Part shown: positions 1-9,300 of the stretch, one piece after another | How positions within the stretch are numbered: the first letter of the stretch is position 1 | Layout of the letters: each line of letters begins with the position of its first letter | NCBI GenBank assembly: GCA_905178155.1 | Contig: CAJINV010000001.1 | Span: forward strand, 16,465,192 to 16,501,155 | Origin: Amoebophrya sp. A120 | Lineage: Eukaryota; Sar; Dinophyceae; Syndiniales; Amoebophryaceae | Length of the DNA: 35,964 nt | Reading direction: 5' to 3' | Translations under genes and position numbers: made by a program | Notes under the pieces: model-generated | What the model saw: only the letters and a program-made list of their open reading frames with translations | Database searches by the model: none | What the model was told of the DNA's origin: nothing

Positions 1-793
1 AAGGATTCATGGGAACGAACGCTTTTTCTGCGTCGCTTTAACGGCCTGCTGGGATGAGAGATAGAGGGAGAGAGGTGCTAGAGCACATAGATCAAATGAA
101 GGCGCGAAGGAGTAAGGACCTTTGGGTAAAAACCTCATGGTCAGTTACTCATCATCAAAGTACTGGGCCGTATTTTTTTCTTGAGTTGCCTTGCGGACTG
201 GCTGCTGGAAAAGAACCTTTTGAATTGAAGAGTTTCGATGTTTCCTTGCTTCCTCATCTCCAGCACAAAGTCTAGTAGCTTTGCCCCTGCCGTGCATGCG
301 ATAGGAGCATTAAACTATTTTACGTAAAAGTGTAGTAACAGTAGTGCAGACATTGCTGTCGTTCTTTTCACTCTAGCACCAACTGAACAGATCGGTACAG
401 GAAGTGACTAGACATCTGTGTTTTTTTTTGTTGTGCTGGTGCAAGAACAATCTTCGGTCACTCTTTCTTTGTTCCTGCAATACAAGATTTTTTTTCGTTT
501 TTGGCGGAAGCATACGAATTCCCTTTTTCTTGCTGTCGAGGCTCCTTTTCTTCATTTCGTTCATTGCAATGAAGCACATGTGGAACAAAGATAGAGTAGT
601 TTAGGCACGCCTGTTAGCAAATATTATTGGGATGTAGAAGCGAGAGCGACGAGACATGCGCAAAGAAATCACACAGGAGCACCTTTTCCATTTTACACCT
701 TTTCGGCACACATAAAAGTCGCTCACTTATTCGCTTTTTGTCCAGAGGACCAGATCACAAATCACTTGCAAAAAACGGCAAAGCACAGCGAAA
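1..793. other. No gene seen; upstream of the BspA-like gene
   Basis: Only short reading frames occur on either strand and none has a recognisable motif or a composition like the neighbouring genes. A T-rich stretch lies at about 417-560. The last part presumably holds the promoter and 5' leader of the gene starting at 794, but I see no clear promoter element. Confidence 0.5.
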
Positions 794-2416
794 ATGTTGA
801 GCTCCAACCCGGCAGGTGAGATTGAGCCTACAGCCTCGCGCGCCACCTCTGTCGCAAGTGCTGCGGAGGCGCCTGCAACTTTCGGACTGGAGGTCCTGGA
901 CTTGCGTGGGAAGCAGCTATGTCTCGAACCGCGCTCGTGGATCGCTGCAACAACTACGAAGAAGCAAGTAAAGCAGGCCATTGCAAAGGCTTGGCTGCTC
1001 TCCGAACGCAATACGGAAAAGAAGCGTAGCTGTTTTTGGGGGCGCGTTTTCGTCTTCCCCACGGGCGCTGAAATGGCTCAGCAGTGCAGCGTAGGAAGTC
1101 TCGACGTAGTGCAGGACGAGGAAAACTTCGCCGATTGGTGGCAGGGCCTGCAGGAGGAGGACAAGGAAGAGCAGACGACAAAGCCATCCCTCACATTCTT
1201 CGTACGCTACCGCAAAACCTTCGGGAGCCGCGAGGAACTAGATGTTGCGCTCCGTCCTTATTTGGAGGAAGGAAACGGCGACGGAACCCGAAGTGCGGAG
1301 CAACAGGCGAAAATTGAAGAAAGCGAGCAAGTCTATGGAAAGATCATTACGTGGGACGTAAGTGGTGTGAAAAATTTGCGGGAATTGTTTCAATATCAGA
1401 CCGAGTTTAATCTTGACATCCGCGGTTGGGACGTTTCCGGTGCGGAATGTATGAGATATATGTTCTACGACGCGTGCCGATTCAACCAGCCGGTAGAGGA
1501 TTGGGATGTTGGCAACGTGGAAGACATGACCGGAATGTTCTGCGGTGCGGAGGATTTCAACCAGCCCCTCGCCTCTTGGAACGTCAGCAACGTGGAAGAC
1601 ATGCGCTGGATGTTTTCGCTCGCGCTAACGTTCAACCAGCCGCTCGCATCTTGGGACGTCAGCAACGTGAAAGACATGTCGGGGATGTTCAACAGCGCAC
1701 GGAATTTCAACGAGCCCCTCGCCTCTTGGAACGTCAGCAACGTGCGCAGCATGGGGTCGATGCTCTATGGTGCGCTGAATTTCAACCAGCCCCTCGCCTC
1801 TTGGAACGTCAGCAACGTGCGCGACATGAGTTCGATGCTCAGTCAAGCACTGAATTTCAACCAGCCCCTCGCCTCTTGGAATGTCAGCGGCGTGGAAGAC
1901 ATGGAGTTCATGTTTGTGAGCGCGCAAAGGTTCAGCCAGCCACTTGCATCTTGGAACGTCAGCAACGTGCGCAGCATGAGGTATATGTTCCAAGGCGCCA
2001 CAGAGTTCAGCTATCCGCTGGACAGCTGGCAGGTGCAGGCGGGTACCAATCTCGACGGCATCACTTGCGGCGCCTCCTCCTACACACACGGGCTGCCGCA
2101 GAGGGTCCTTGACGATGCTGGCAACATCATCACCGAGGCAGTGCAAGTGGATTCGGATAGCGATTTTGAAGCCGAGGACGAGGGCACCAGCGACAGCGAC
2201 GGCGATTCAGGTATGTCTGAGCTTTGGTTGCCCTGCTTCATCATGGCTCCAGAGCCAAAATCTAATGAAGGCTTGCAATCAGTAGTTTCTCTTCTCTGCA
2301 GATATCATTTCGATGAAATTTTCGCAGGTAGTCATGTCGACGGCGATGAAGAGGAGGAAGATGCCGAATCCCACTTAGATTCCGAGGGGCTGCAGGAAGA
2401 TGCTGGACTTGAGTAG
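794..2416 (+). CDS. BspA-like (DUF285) leucine-rich repeat protein
   Basis: The protein has a unique N-terminal part (about residues 1-175), then nine repeats of about 25 residues with the pattern W(D/N)VSNV..M..MF..A..FNQPLAS (about residues 186-415), then an acidic Asp/Glu/Ser tail. The pattern is that of the BspA-like / DUF285 family, found in bacterial surface proteins and greatly expanded in marine protists; the usual role is binding or surface exposure, but the ligand is unknown. The segment just before the repeats (TFGSREELDVALRPYL) matches the leader that commonly precedes such arrays. ATG 794 is the first in-frame Met of the long frame; there is no obvious signal peptide, so a cytosolic protein or a missed 5' exon are both possible. 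The frame is open throughout, but 2211-2327 is very likely an intron, because removing it joins two acidic stretches (..DGDSG and SHVDGDEEEED). The spliced protein would have about 501 residues. Confidence 0.85.
   Translation: MLSSNPAGEIEPTASRATSVASAAEAPATFGLEVLDLRGKQLCLEPRSWIAATTTKKQVKQAIAKAWLLSERNTEKKRSCFWGRVFVFPTGAEMAQQCSVGSLDVVQDEENFADWWQGLQEEDKEEQTTKPSLTFFVRYRKTFGSREELDVALRPYLEEGNGDGTRSAEQQAKIEESEQVYGKIITWDVSGVKNLRELFQYQTEFNLDIRGWDVSGAECMRYMFYDACRFNQPVEDWDVGNVEDMTGMFCGAEDFNQPLASWNVSNVEDMRWMFSLALTFNQPLASWDVSNVKDMSGMFNSARNFNEPLASWNVSNVRSMGSMLYGALNFNQPLASWNVSNVRDMSSMLSQALNFNQPLASWNVSGVEDMEFMFVSAQRFSQPLASWNVSNVRSMRYMFQGATEFSYPLDSWQVQAGTNLDGITCGASSYTHGLPQRVLDDAGNIITEAVQVDSDSDFEAEDEGTSDSDGDSGMSELWLPCFIMAPEPKSNEGLQSVVSLLCRYHFDEIFAGSHVDGDEEEEDAESHLDSEGLQEDAGLE
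1351..2035 (+). repeat. 75-base in-frame tandem repeats of the BspA-like gene
   Basis: Nine units of 75 bases, one LRR-like repeat each. The core ttggaacgtcagcaacgtg and the block for FNQPLAS are nearly identical between the middle units, while the residues between the two M positions vary. This is the pattern of recent unit duplication or gene conversion, with variation concentrated at set positions. Confidence 0.85.
2211..2327 (+). other. Predicted in-frame intron (117 bases)
   Basis: The donor reads TTCAG|GTATGT and the acceptor TCGCAG|GTAGT, phase 1. The length is a multiple of three and lacks a stop, so it is invisible as a frame break, but its translation is hydrophobic and Cys-containing inside an acidic tail. 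A shorter alternative ending at 2301 would shift the frame. Both ends carry CAGGTA. Confidence 0.7.
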
Positions 2417-4879
2417 GATTCCAATCGCGAGGAACAAAACAGAGTCAGGATTTCACACGTGGGCCTTCTTGTCACAGCAAACGTTCAGAATGGCCGCTCT
2501 ATTTGATAGGAGGGCACCAAGAGGGCGTCTTGCGTTGAAGCAAGCAGGTATCCTCCTAGGCTTGCTAGACTTGATGCCAAGTGCAGCTTTCGAACGTGGC
2601 ACCAGTATGCTTTCGTCATTTTTCTGCGCGCGAAACCGAAATAGTATGCCAATCCCGATGGTCAAATATTAAATAAAACAGGTGTCATCAACTACTTACT
2701 ACATCTATTTTCTTCTTTCCCTATTTCTAGTGGACCACGGGCGCGTTGGAAGTTAAATCCGCGAGTTCCTGTGTATTTGGAAGTGACGGATCGAGACGCC
2801 GAGACCTTCCCTTGCAAACTACACAGTTTCTAGCAAAACGCCATCGCCGCACTCCGAATTATGGAGGTATACTATCGCCATGCAGTTGATATCCTTTAGC
2901 GTTGGCGGGCAAATGCAAATCCGCATGACCAGTCAACGGCCACGATTTAGGTTAATTGTAGATTTTTAGGCATTACAACTTGGCTGCTTGTTGTTCAATT
3001 AGCGTATCATCTCTATCTGTAAATAAACTCTAACTACAGGTACGAGAGCAGAGGTGTTGTTATGCAGCAGGTGCAGTATCTTGGAGATCGTGAACGACGA
3101 ATTGATTGAGAAGCATCATCAAGTAATGTACGACGAGCATCCGGAAAATCGCACCCGCTCTAAAGTTTGAATTAAAAGAATGCGCGATGTCATATTACAT
3201 ACATAAGTTTAAGTACTCATACATGAAAATGGAATACATAGAAGTGAAGAGATACCGAATCGCTCGAGGCCGTCGAGACCAAATGGCTGCACAGCAACAA
3301 AGTTTCGTAGTGTAAATGCATACCGCGGTATCCAACAATCTGCACTGTACAGCCAACAAATGAATTGTCGCAGCATGGCGCCACTATCAGAGCATGATCG
3401 ACCACTCCCGGCCTTGCGTACATTGCAACAGCATCCTCGTACAAGAGTAGTGCTCTGTGGTCATATCGTTGCTTATAAAGTCAAACAAGAGATACGACAT
3501 TTTTACTATCATGAGTTTCTCCTTCTCCACCTCCTCCTGTACAAGCCTTTTGTTTCGAAGTAGCATCAAATTTCCAAATTAGACATATTCCACATAAAAG
3601 CAGTATTTATGTATTTTGCACAGAACTGCCATGAGTGTGTTGTGTGGCTTCAAGAGAGACGCTCTGTGCGAGAGTTTCACAGTGTTCACGCATCACAGGC
3701 GTAGGAGATGATCTCTTCTGAAGTTGATCCAGTGCTCGATAAAAATAACTTCGCTGTCATCTGCAATTGCTTCGCATCATCAAAGATCCATCGGGCAGGG
3801 AATAAAGGAGAACTCCCTCCGGGAAAGGTAGCCTCAACTTTGGATAGCCACGGCGCAAGCTGCAGCTGTCCGCGCCGAGATCAGGCAATTGTGCATGTGG
3901 AGCTCGTCTTCATCTTGTTGTTTCAAGAAGCTCCAACTCCATATGGTATTAGTAATTTTTCTCAACAACTACGAACTGCTACCTTTTTGGAAGAAGTGCG
4001 TCGAGTGGTATTAAAAACGTACAATGTTTCTCACAAAAATTCAAAGTCTCCGCTGCAAGAGGATAAAGTCTTCATTTTGCTTCTTCACCCCAGAGGACAC
4101 GAAAGGCACCTTCCGTTTCGCACAGAAAAATGTCGTTGCTTCGTCCCAATTTGGTTTCGCAAGTAATTTTTGCGTGACGTCGAGCGGGTTGTCGTGTCTA
4201 CTCTATCGACTTGTTCACTGATCCTGCTAAATTCTTTTTCCCCTGAAGTAGACCATCGATGGAAAATGAAAAAGCGCGAGGACAGGAATCCCCGCCTTTA
4301 TGTCTTCTTTCATCTCACGTCGACGTCGACCGACTCGTCTAGCAGTGGTGGAGCAACCAATAACCAGCAGCACCTCAAGAAGCGCATCCATGGTGTAGCC
4401 TTTATTGCTGTGTCCGCGTAGTTGCTGTTGGAAAATGCTACTTGTTCATCTACTGTTCTCCGTGGTCGTTCCTCGACGCAAGGATCTTCAATACCACGAG
4501 GAGGATTTTTGCAGTCAGTTGTAGAAACACAAGATTTACTTACTTCCTGGAACGATCAGTTTCGTCCCCTGGGTGCTGGCAAAGTAGTTCTTGCACAGTA
4601 GGCTGTAGTTGTGAGCAGTCGGTCTGATGATGTGCACCAGCTGCTGCTGCTGCTGTGTAGAAGTGTTATTTCCCCACATTTGAAGAGTTCGTCTGCCCCT
4701 CTTCCTGCCGCACCAAACAATTCAACTCCAGGCCGTCTAACGTATCCTGTGCAAAAGTATCGCACTCGTGTAAATGCATTACAAATTTCCTCAGCATGAG
4801 AGATAAAATTTGTAATGCTGATTTACCGTAACATGGACATGCTGATTGGATTCTTCGGGACTTCTCGGACGTACCAGAC
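2417..4879. other. Long intergenic region, no convincing gene
   Basis: About 2.5 kb with many stops in all frames. The longest frame (3708-4166, +, 152 codons) has no recognisable motif and its composition looks like non-coding DNA. The last few hundred bases may contain a 5' exon for the gene at 4880, which lacks an obvious signal peptide, but I cannot identify one. Confidence 0.5.
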
Positions 4880-5533
4880 ATGGACATCCCGACCTGCGTC
4901 GGGCCGGTTTGCGAAGCAAAAGTAGACAGCTTTGCTTGCTGTGCGCGGCTCTGTCGGTCAATGCCGGAAGACACCTGCCAAGGCTACGCCTACGAGCCGA
5001 CTTCGTTCTTCTCTCGTCGCTCGATAGAGAGCGGTGCCATGCAGGATCATGCGACTCCCACCGCCGCCGATGGTGCCGACGATGTCGCGACTAACATCGG
5101 TGGTGCCACTGCGGCGACTAACACCGTTGGTGCCACTGGGGCGACTAACACCGTTGGTGCCACTGGGGACACTAGTGAGCCCGCTACGACTACCGTCGCA
5201 GACGATGCCCCCGACGAAATCGTGCTTGACAAATTCCGTCCCTGCGATCCACCTCTGGAGTGCCTCAAAGAGGTTTGTTGCGTTCCTGAGAGCCAGAAAA
5301 CCGCGAAACCAGTTGTGAACGCAATATTGATGACTGACGACGAAGGGGAAGAGGGGGCAACCAATGATACAAACAGCACCGTGCCGGAAGGAGGTTTCGC
5401 AATCGCAAGTGGCGTTCTTGCCGCTGCTGGTATTGCCGTCGCTGCTGTTGCCGCTAATCCGGAGCTTATGGCAGATAGAAAAGCGCGCCCATGGTTGACA
5501 AAGTTTGTTTTTCGCTCGGGGTTTGTCATGTAA
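4880..5533 (+). CDS. Small Cys-containing protein with one membrane segment, unknown function
   Basis: The product has 217 residues. Residues 5-35 contain several cysteines (CVGPVC, CCARLC, then DTC). A Thr/Ala/Gly/Asp-rich stretch with three 9-residue repeats follows (about 71-97), then a second Cys cluster (CDPPLEC..EVCC, about 120-137), then a hydrophobic segment (about 174-195, GGFAIASGVLAAAGIAVAAV) near the C-terminus. ATG 4880 is the first Met after an in-frame stop at 4829. Cys clusters beside a membrane span suggest an exported or surface protein, but no signal peptide is visible, so an upstream exon may be missing. The 3' end is also doubtful: the stop overlaps a strong donor (AT|GTAAGA at 5530), and a phase 2 splice to 6350 would fuse this frame to the next gene. 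I do not recognise a family. Confidence 0.55.
   Translation: MDIPTCVGPVCEAKVDSFACCARLCRSMPEDTCQGYAYEPTSFFSRRSIESGAMQDHATPTAADGADDVATNIGGATAATNTVGATGATNTVGATGDTSEPATTTVADDAPDEIVLDKFRPCDPPLECLKEVCCVPESQKTAKPVVNAILMTDDEGEEGATNDTNSTVPEGGFAIASGVLAAAGIAVAAVAANPELMADRKARPWLTKFVFRSGFVM
5090..5170 (+). repeat. Three 27-base tandem repeats inside the 4880 gene
   Basis: Units start at 5090, 5117 and 5144 and encode TNIGGATAA, TNTVGATGA and TNTVGATGD. Units two and three differ only at the end. They form a low-complexity Thr/Gly/Ala spacer between the two Cys clusters. Confidence 0.85.
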
Positions 5534-6344
5534 GAGACGCTTGCGCATTTCTAAGCGTTGCTATGGGCCACGCTTTCACCTCAGTGCAAGTTCGTGTCTT
5601 GCACTTAAAATATCTGTAGGAGAACTGAGTCTTTTTGCTACGCGACACGGGCGCGCGTTTCCGTCGGATAGGTTTTGCGGCTGGTGTGTTGGCTGTTAGG
5701 TGACGCCGTGAATACGCTACCGAAGGCTTGGGGCGGAGGCATGGAATCTTTGTCCTATCACATGATGGGAGAAGTGCTCGACTCCGTGAAAATGCTTTCA
5801 GAGTAGGCCAGTGAGAAAAATACCGCAATACCTATGTGAAGTGCAAAGCGTTGCTTGACTTCGTTCACGTTTACCACTGACTGTTTACTTGGTTACAGTG
5901 TCAGTCGGTCCATGTAGAGTCGATTCGAGTTCAGCGACCGCATTTCTCTGTCGTCTGTACCGTTGCTACTTTCCGTTTTTTGAATATGGCAAACGATCTT
6001 GACAAGGTGAAGATCTCCGATCGCACGCACTTCTCTGTGGGTCTCTCTGGAATACCGGATCCGAAAATATGGCTTGCGCACACATGTCTTGACGCAGCAG
6101 CCTGAGAGAAATTTCGGCTGCGACTTCTCTCTCTGTTTATTTTGCGAAATTGTGTGAAGACTGGCCCGAAGAGAATGCAAATTGGAAAGAGTTCTGCGTT
6201 GTTTTGATATGCAATAACTCTTGAAGTGCGAGAGCTTGAATTGGCGCCACAGTATAACTCGCAAGACAAACAGTATTTGCGGCGCAGGTGCAGTAGGTCG
6301 GTTTACCTCGATAAATGTTGCAGAGGCCTTTGAAAACTTGATGA
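5534..6344. other. Gap between genes, or a long intron
   Basis: I see no supported gene. Stops are frequent. The next gene has no ATG in its first visible exon, so this stretch must hold either its missing first exon or one long intron linking it to the 4880-5533 frame. Confidence 0.4.
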
Positions 6345-9300
6345 CGGAGGAGTTGTGCGACAGTGCCTACCCCGGTGCGCGACCTTCTCCTTGGCTTGTC
6401 CCGAAGTAGCGCAGCCACCTCAAATCCGATTCTGGACAACGAGAGCGGTTCCGCGCGAGGTGTTTCTGGCACTGGAAGTAGCGATCATGTGGAAGAAGAA
6501 ACAGTTCCTGGTCCCTCAACATCCACTGGGACTGCTGGCGCAGCGGGCAGTGATATTCAATCTAGTCACGATGAGGTCGTTGCTGCTCCGCAAACTTCAG
6601 CTTCGAATCCAGCAGCAGCTGCAGGAGGTAGTGTTAGCCAAGAGCCGCGTCCGCAACCAGGTTCTAGCGCCCCTTCCGGGGGAGCTTCATCCGGACTGGA
6701 TTCGACTGGCGATGGCGGGGAAGTTGTTCTGTCTAATACCGGAGATTCTCCCACACCTGGCACTGGAGGAGACGTCGGACGACTGGGAGAACATGGAGGC
6801 GATGTGAGTCCGCCTGTCCCTGATGCTCCAGCACGGGGAAGGCGTGGTGTGGAGGACGATGTCCCTTCTATCGGGACAAGCAGGTCGCTGTCGCCACCAG
6901 GCGGACGTCGCCACGACCGCGACGCATCTCCAGATCCGGGTGCCCGTCGCGGCGCGGCTACGGGCGGTGGTGGCGATGACGATAATCACAGCAGTGCAGA
7001 TGATGGTACGAGAAATTGTGATGGTGACGCCCATTCGTCGGTTTGCGGTTATGACGACCTATTTCGAAGGAATGAAGACGATTTTGGAAACGCGGGCTCA
7101 TCTTCTTCCCAGGATGGGAAAGAAGATGATCAACACGAACAAGGAGTTGGCAGCGCGTCTGAAAATGCGCCCGAGCAGCCGACGTCGGAGACCGGGCGCG
7201 GAGAAGAGGACCTCCACCGTAACGCGGCCTCGCCCGCTGGTGCAGCCAATGACAACCGATCAAAACAAGACACTGCTTTCGGCCCTCTTGCCGCAGAGGG
7301 CTCAAGCTCCGCAAGCTCATCTTCGGCACGGCAGGATGCGGCAGGTGGTGTCAGGCAGATTGCTGCCACTGCGCAAGCACAACAAGAAGACGGCAGGTCT
7401 CTCGAAAGCCGCACGGCCAGTTGCGAAGACCTCTACTTGGATGTTCTTCGCGAAAGAGTAGGCAAAAGCAAGCCGCGCGATTATTGGAACACAACTGTGG
7501 ACTTGGGAGCGGACTATTTGCAAAAATTCCAAGAACAAGTTGAGAGACCGCGAGAAGAGGGCGGGAAACGGGTTGCGCCGGATGAAACCGACTGGAGCGT
7601 ATTAAAGATAGATACTTTGTAGTCACGCTCTTGCATTTTCTTTCGAAGCACATTAGGATATAGAATTGAGTACTGGCGTGGCTACGTTTAATTTTGACGG
7701 CAAGTTTTGTTCTACGCGTCTAGTATCAGGAGGAGGAAAAGCAGAAGCTACGTCGATGTACTGTATTAGCCTGTTGATGATATGCAGAACGAAGGCGGCC
7801 GCAAGGGCCTCTACTTTTGACATTCATCAACTGGATATTATTTACAACACCCCAGGTGCGACTTCTCATGACCATGGTGAGAGAAACGTGCAATCCTGCT
7901 ACGGTGTACGAGACGTCTGGCAGTCTTTCTCTGACAATTCCCGCCCTGTATGACTCTGATAAGCTCAAGACTGGATGTCACAAAAGCGACAAAGCGTTTT
8001 TTCGAGAAGTGCTGGATTTTTTCCACGAACAGTCTGTGAGAAAGAAACCACGGAAGCCAGGTAAGAGTCCGAAGACCCGAAGTGTTGTAATTTGGAACCC
8101 GCCAGTGGCCCATGCATTTTTCCGGTACAATGGGAAGACGGAGGATGATACATGTGCTTATGTGGCCCCTGCGGAGTTTGCGAGGCCTGTGAACATGGCA
8201 AGGAATCGGCGACACCGCAACGTGTTAGAAGCGAGGTGCCGTCTGGGTATGGCAACGGAACTGCTCTTCCAGAACTCGTCAAGACTTTACAGTTCGCTGA
8301 AATTTCCGATTAAGCATGGTACGTCTAGTGTGGTGGATGGCTGTTTTATACCGTGGTCAATTTGAAAAATCTGTCTCTGTTTCTGTTGATTGGCTGTATT
8401 TTTTTGACACATACGACTAGCGGAATCTTGTGTACATGTCATGTTCATATTACGCCATTCGGGTTTTGCTGCACAGGTCGCGTCCCGCGATTGATCCGTG
8501 AAGCGCTCTCTATTTGCAGTCCGATTACACCCACACACTCTATGAATGTTCTTTAGCGCTCGTGATCAAAAAGTTAAGCGGCTGTAAGGGTCATTCAGTG
8601 CAAAAAAAATCTGCTTCAGGTTATTGCCTAAGTCCGGAGTTGCAGGAAGACTACCTACGGAACCTGTTTGTTAGCCGTGATCCCTTAAACGAGGATTGGT
8701 ATCCACTTTTCCGGAAAATGTTCCGCAAATTCGCTCGCAAGTGGCGCGGAGGTTCCGATGGAAAAAGCCTGTGCTGGTCCTATGATCAGTTTCAGTGGGA
8801 TTGGAGGACATTCCATGCGAAGCGTCTCCGAAATCTTGCGAAGTACCGGAAAAATCCGTACTTTCGCGCAGAACCTCTCCCGAAAATGTTGGCGGAGGAT
8901 CCAGAACTTTATCTCGTTTCGCGGCCAACGAAGATCGATTACGACTTCGCGGACATCGAAGATTCTCCTACACCTGGCGCTGAAGAAGACGTAGGACGAC
9001 TGGGAGAACATGGACGCGATGTGGATCCACCTGTTCCTCATCCTCCAGCACCGGGCAGGCGAGATGCGGACACACTGCTACACAATGGCACCGGAGGCGG
9101 AGGTTGCTACAACCGCTCCCCATCTCCCGATTCGGATGCCTGTCGCGGCGTGGCTGCAACAGGCGATGGCGCTGACGATAGAGGCACGCACCCCCCACCA
9201 CCGCTACCATACTATTGGATCGGACACGGACCAGGTGCCCTCAGCCGTTCCCCATCTCCTGATTCGGATGCCCCTCGCGGCGTGGCTGCAGCAGGCGATG

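Noticed and set aside
1426-2112. Second-frame Arg/Gln-rich repeat protein over the BspA-like array
   Set aside because: It is a shadow of the 75-base repeat. The other frame matches a known family.
3708-4166. 152-codon frame on the + strand
   Set aside because: No motif, no matching exon and a composition like the surrounding non-coding DNA.
6823-7461. Alternative + frame overlapping the first exon of the double-module gene
   Set aside because: The other frame carries the conserved CED and PRDYWN motifs and ends at a donor shared with the paralogues.
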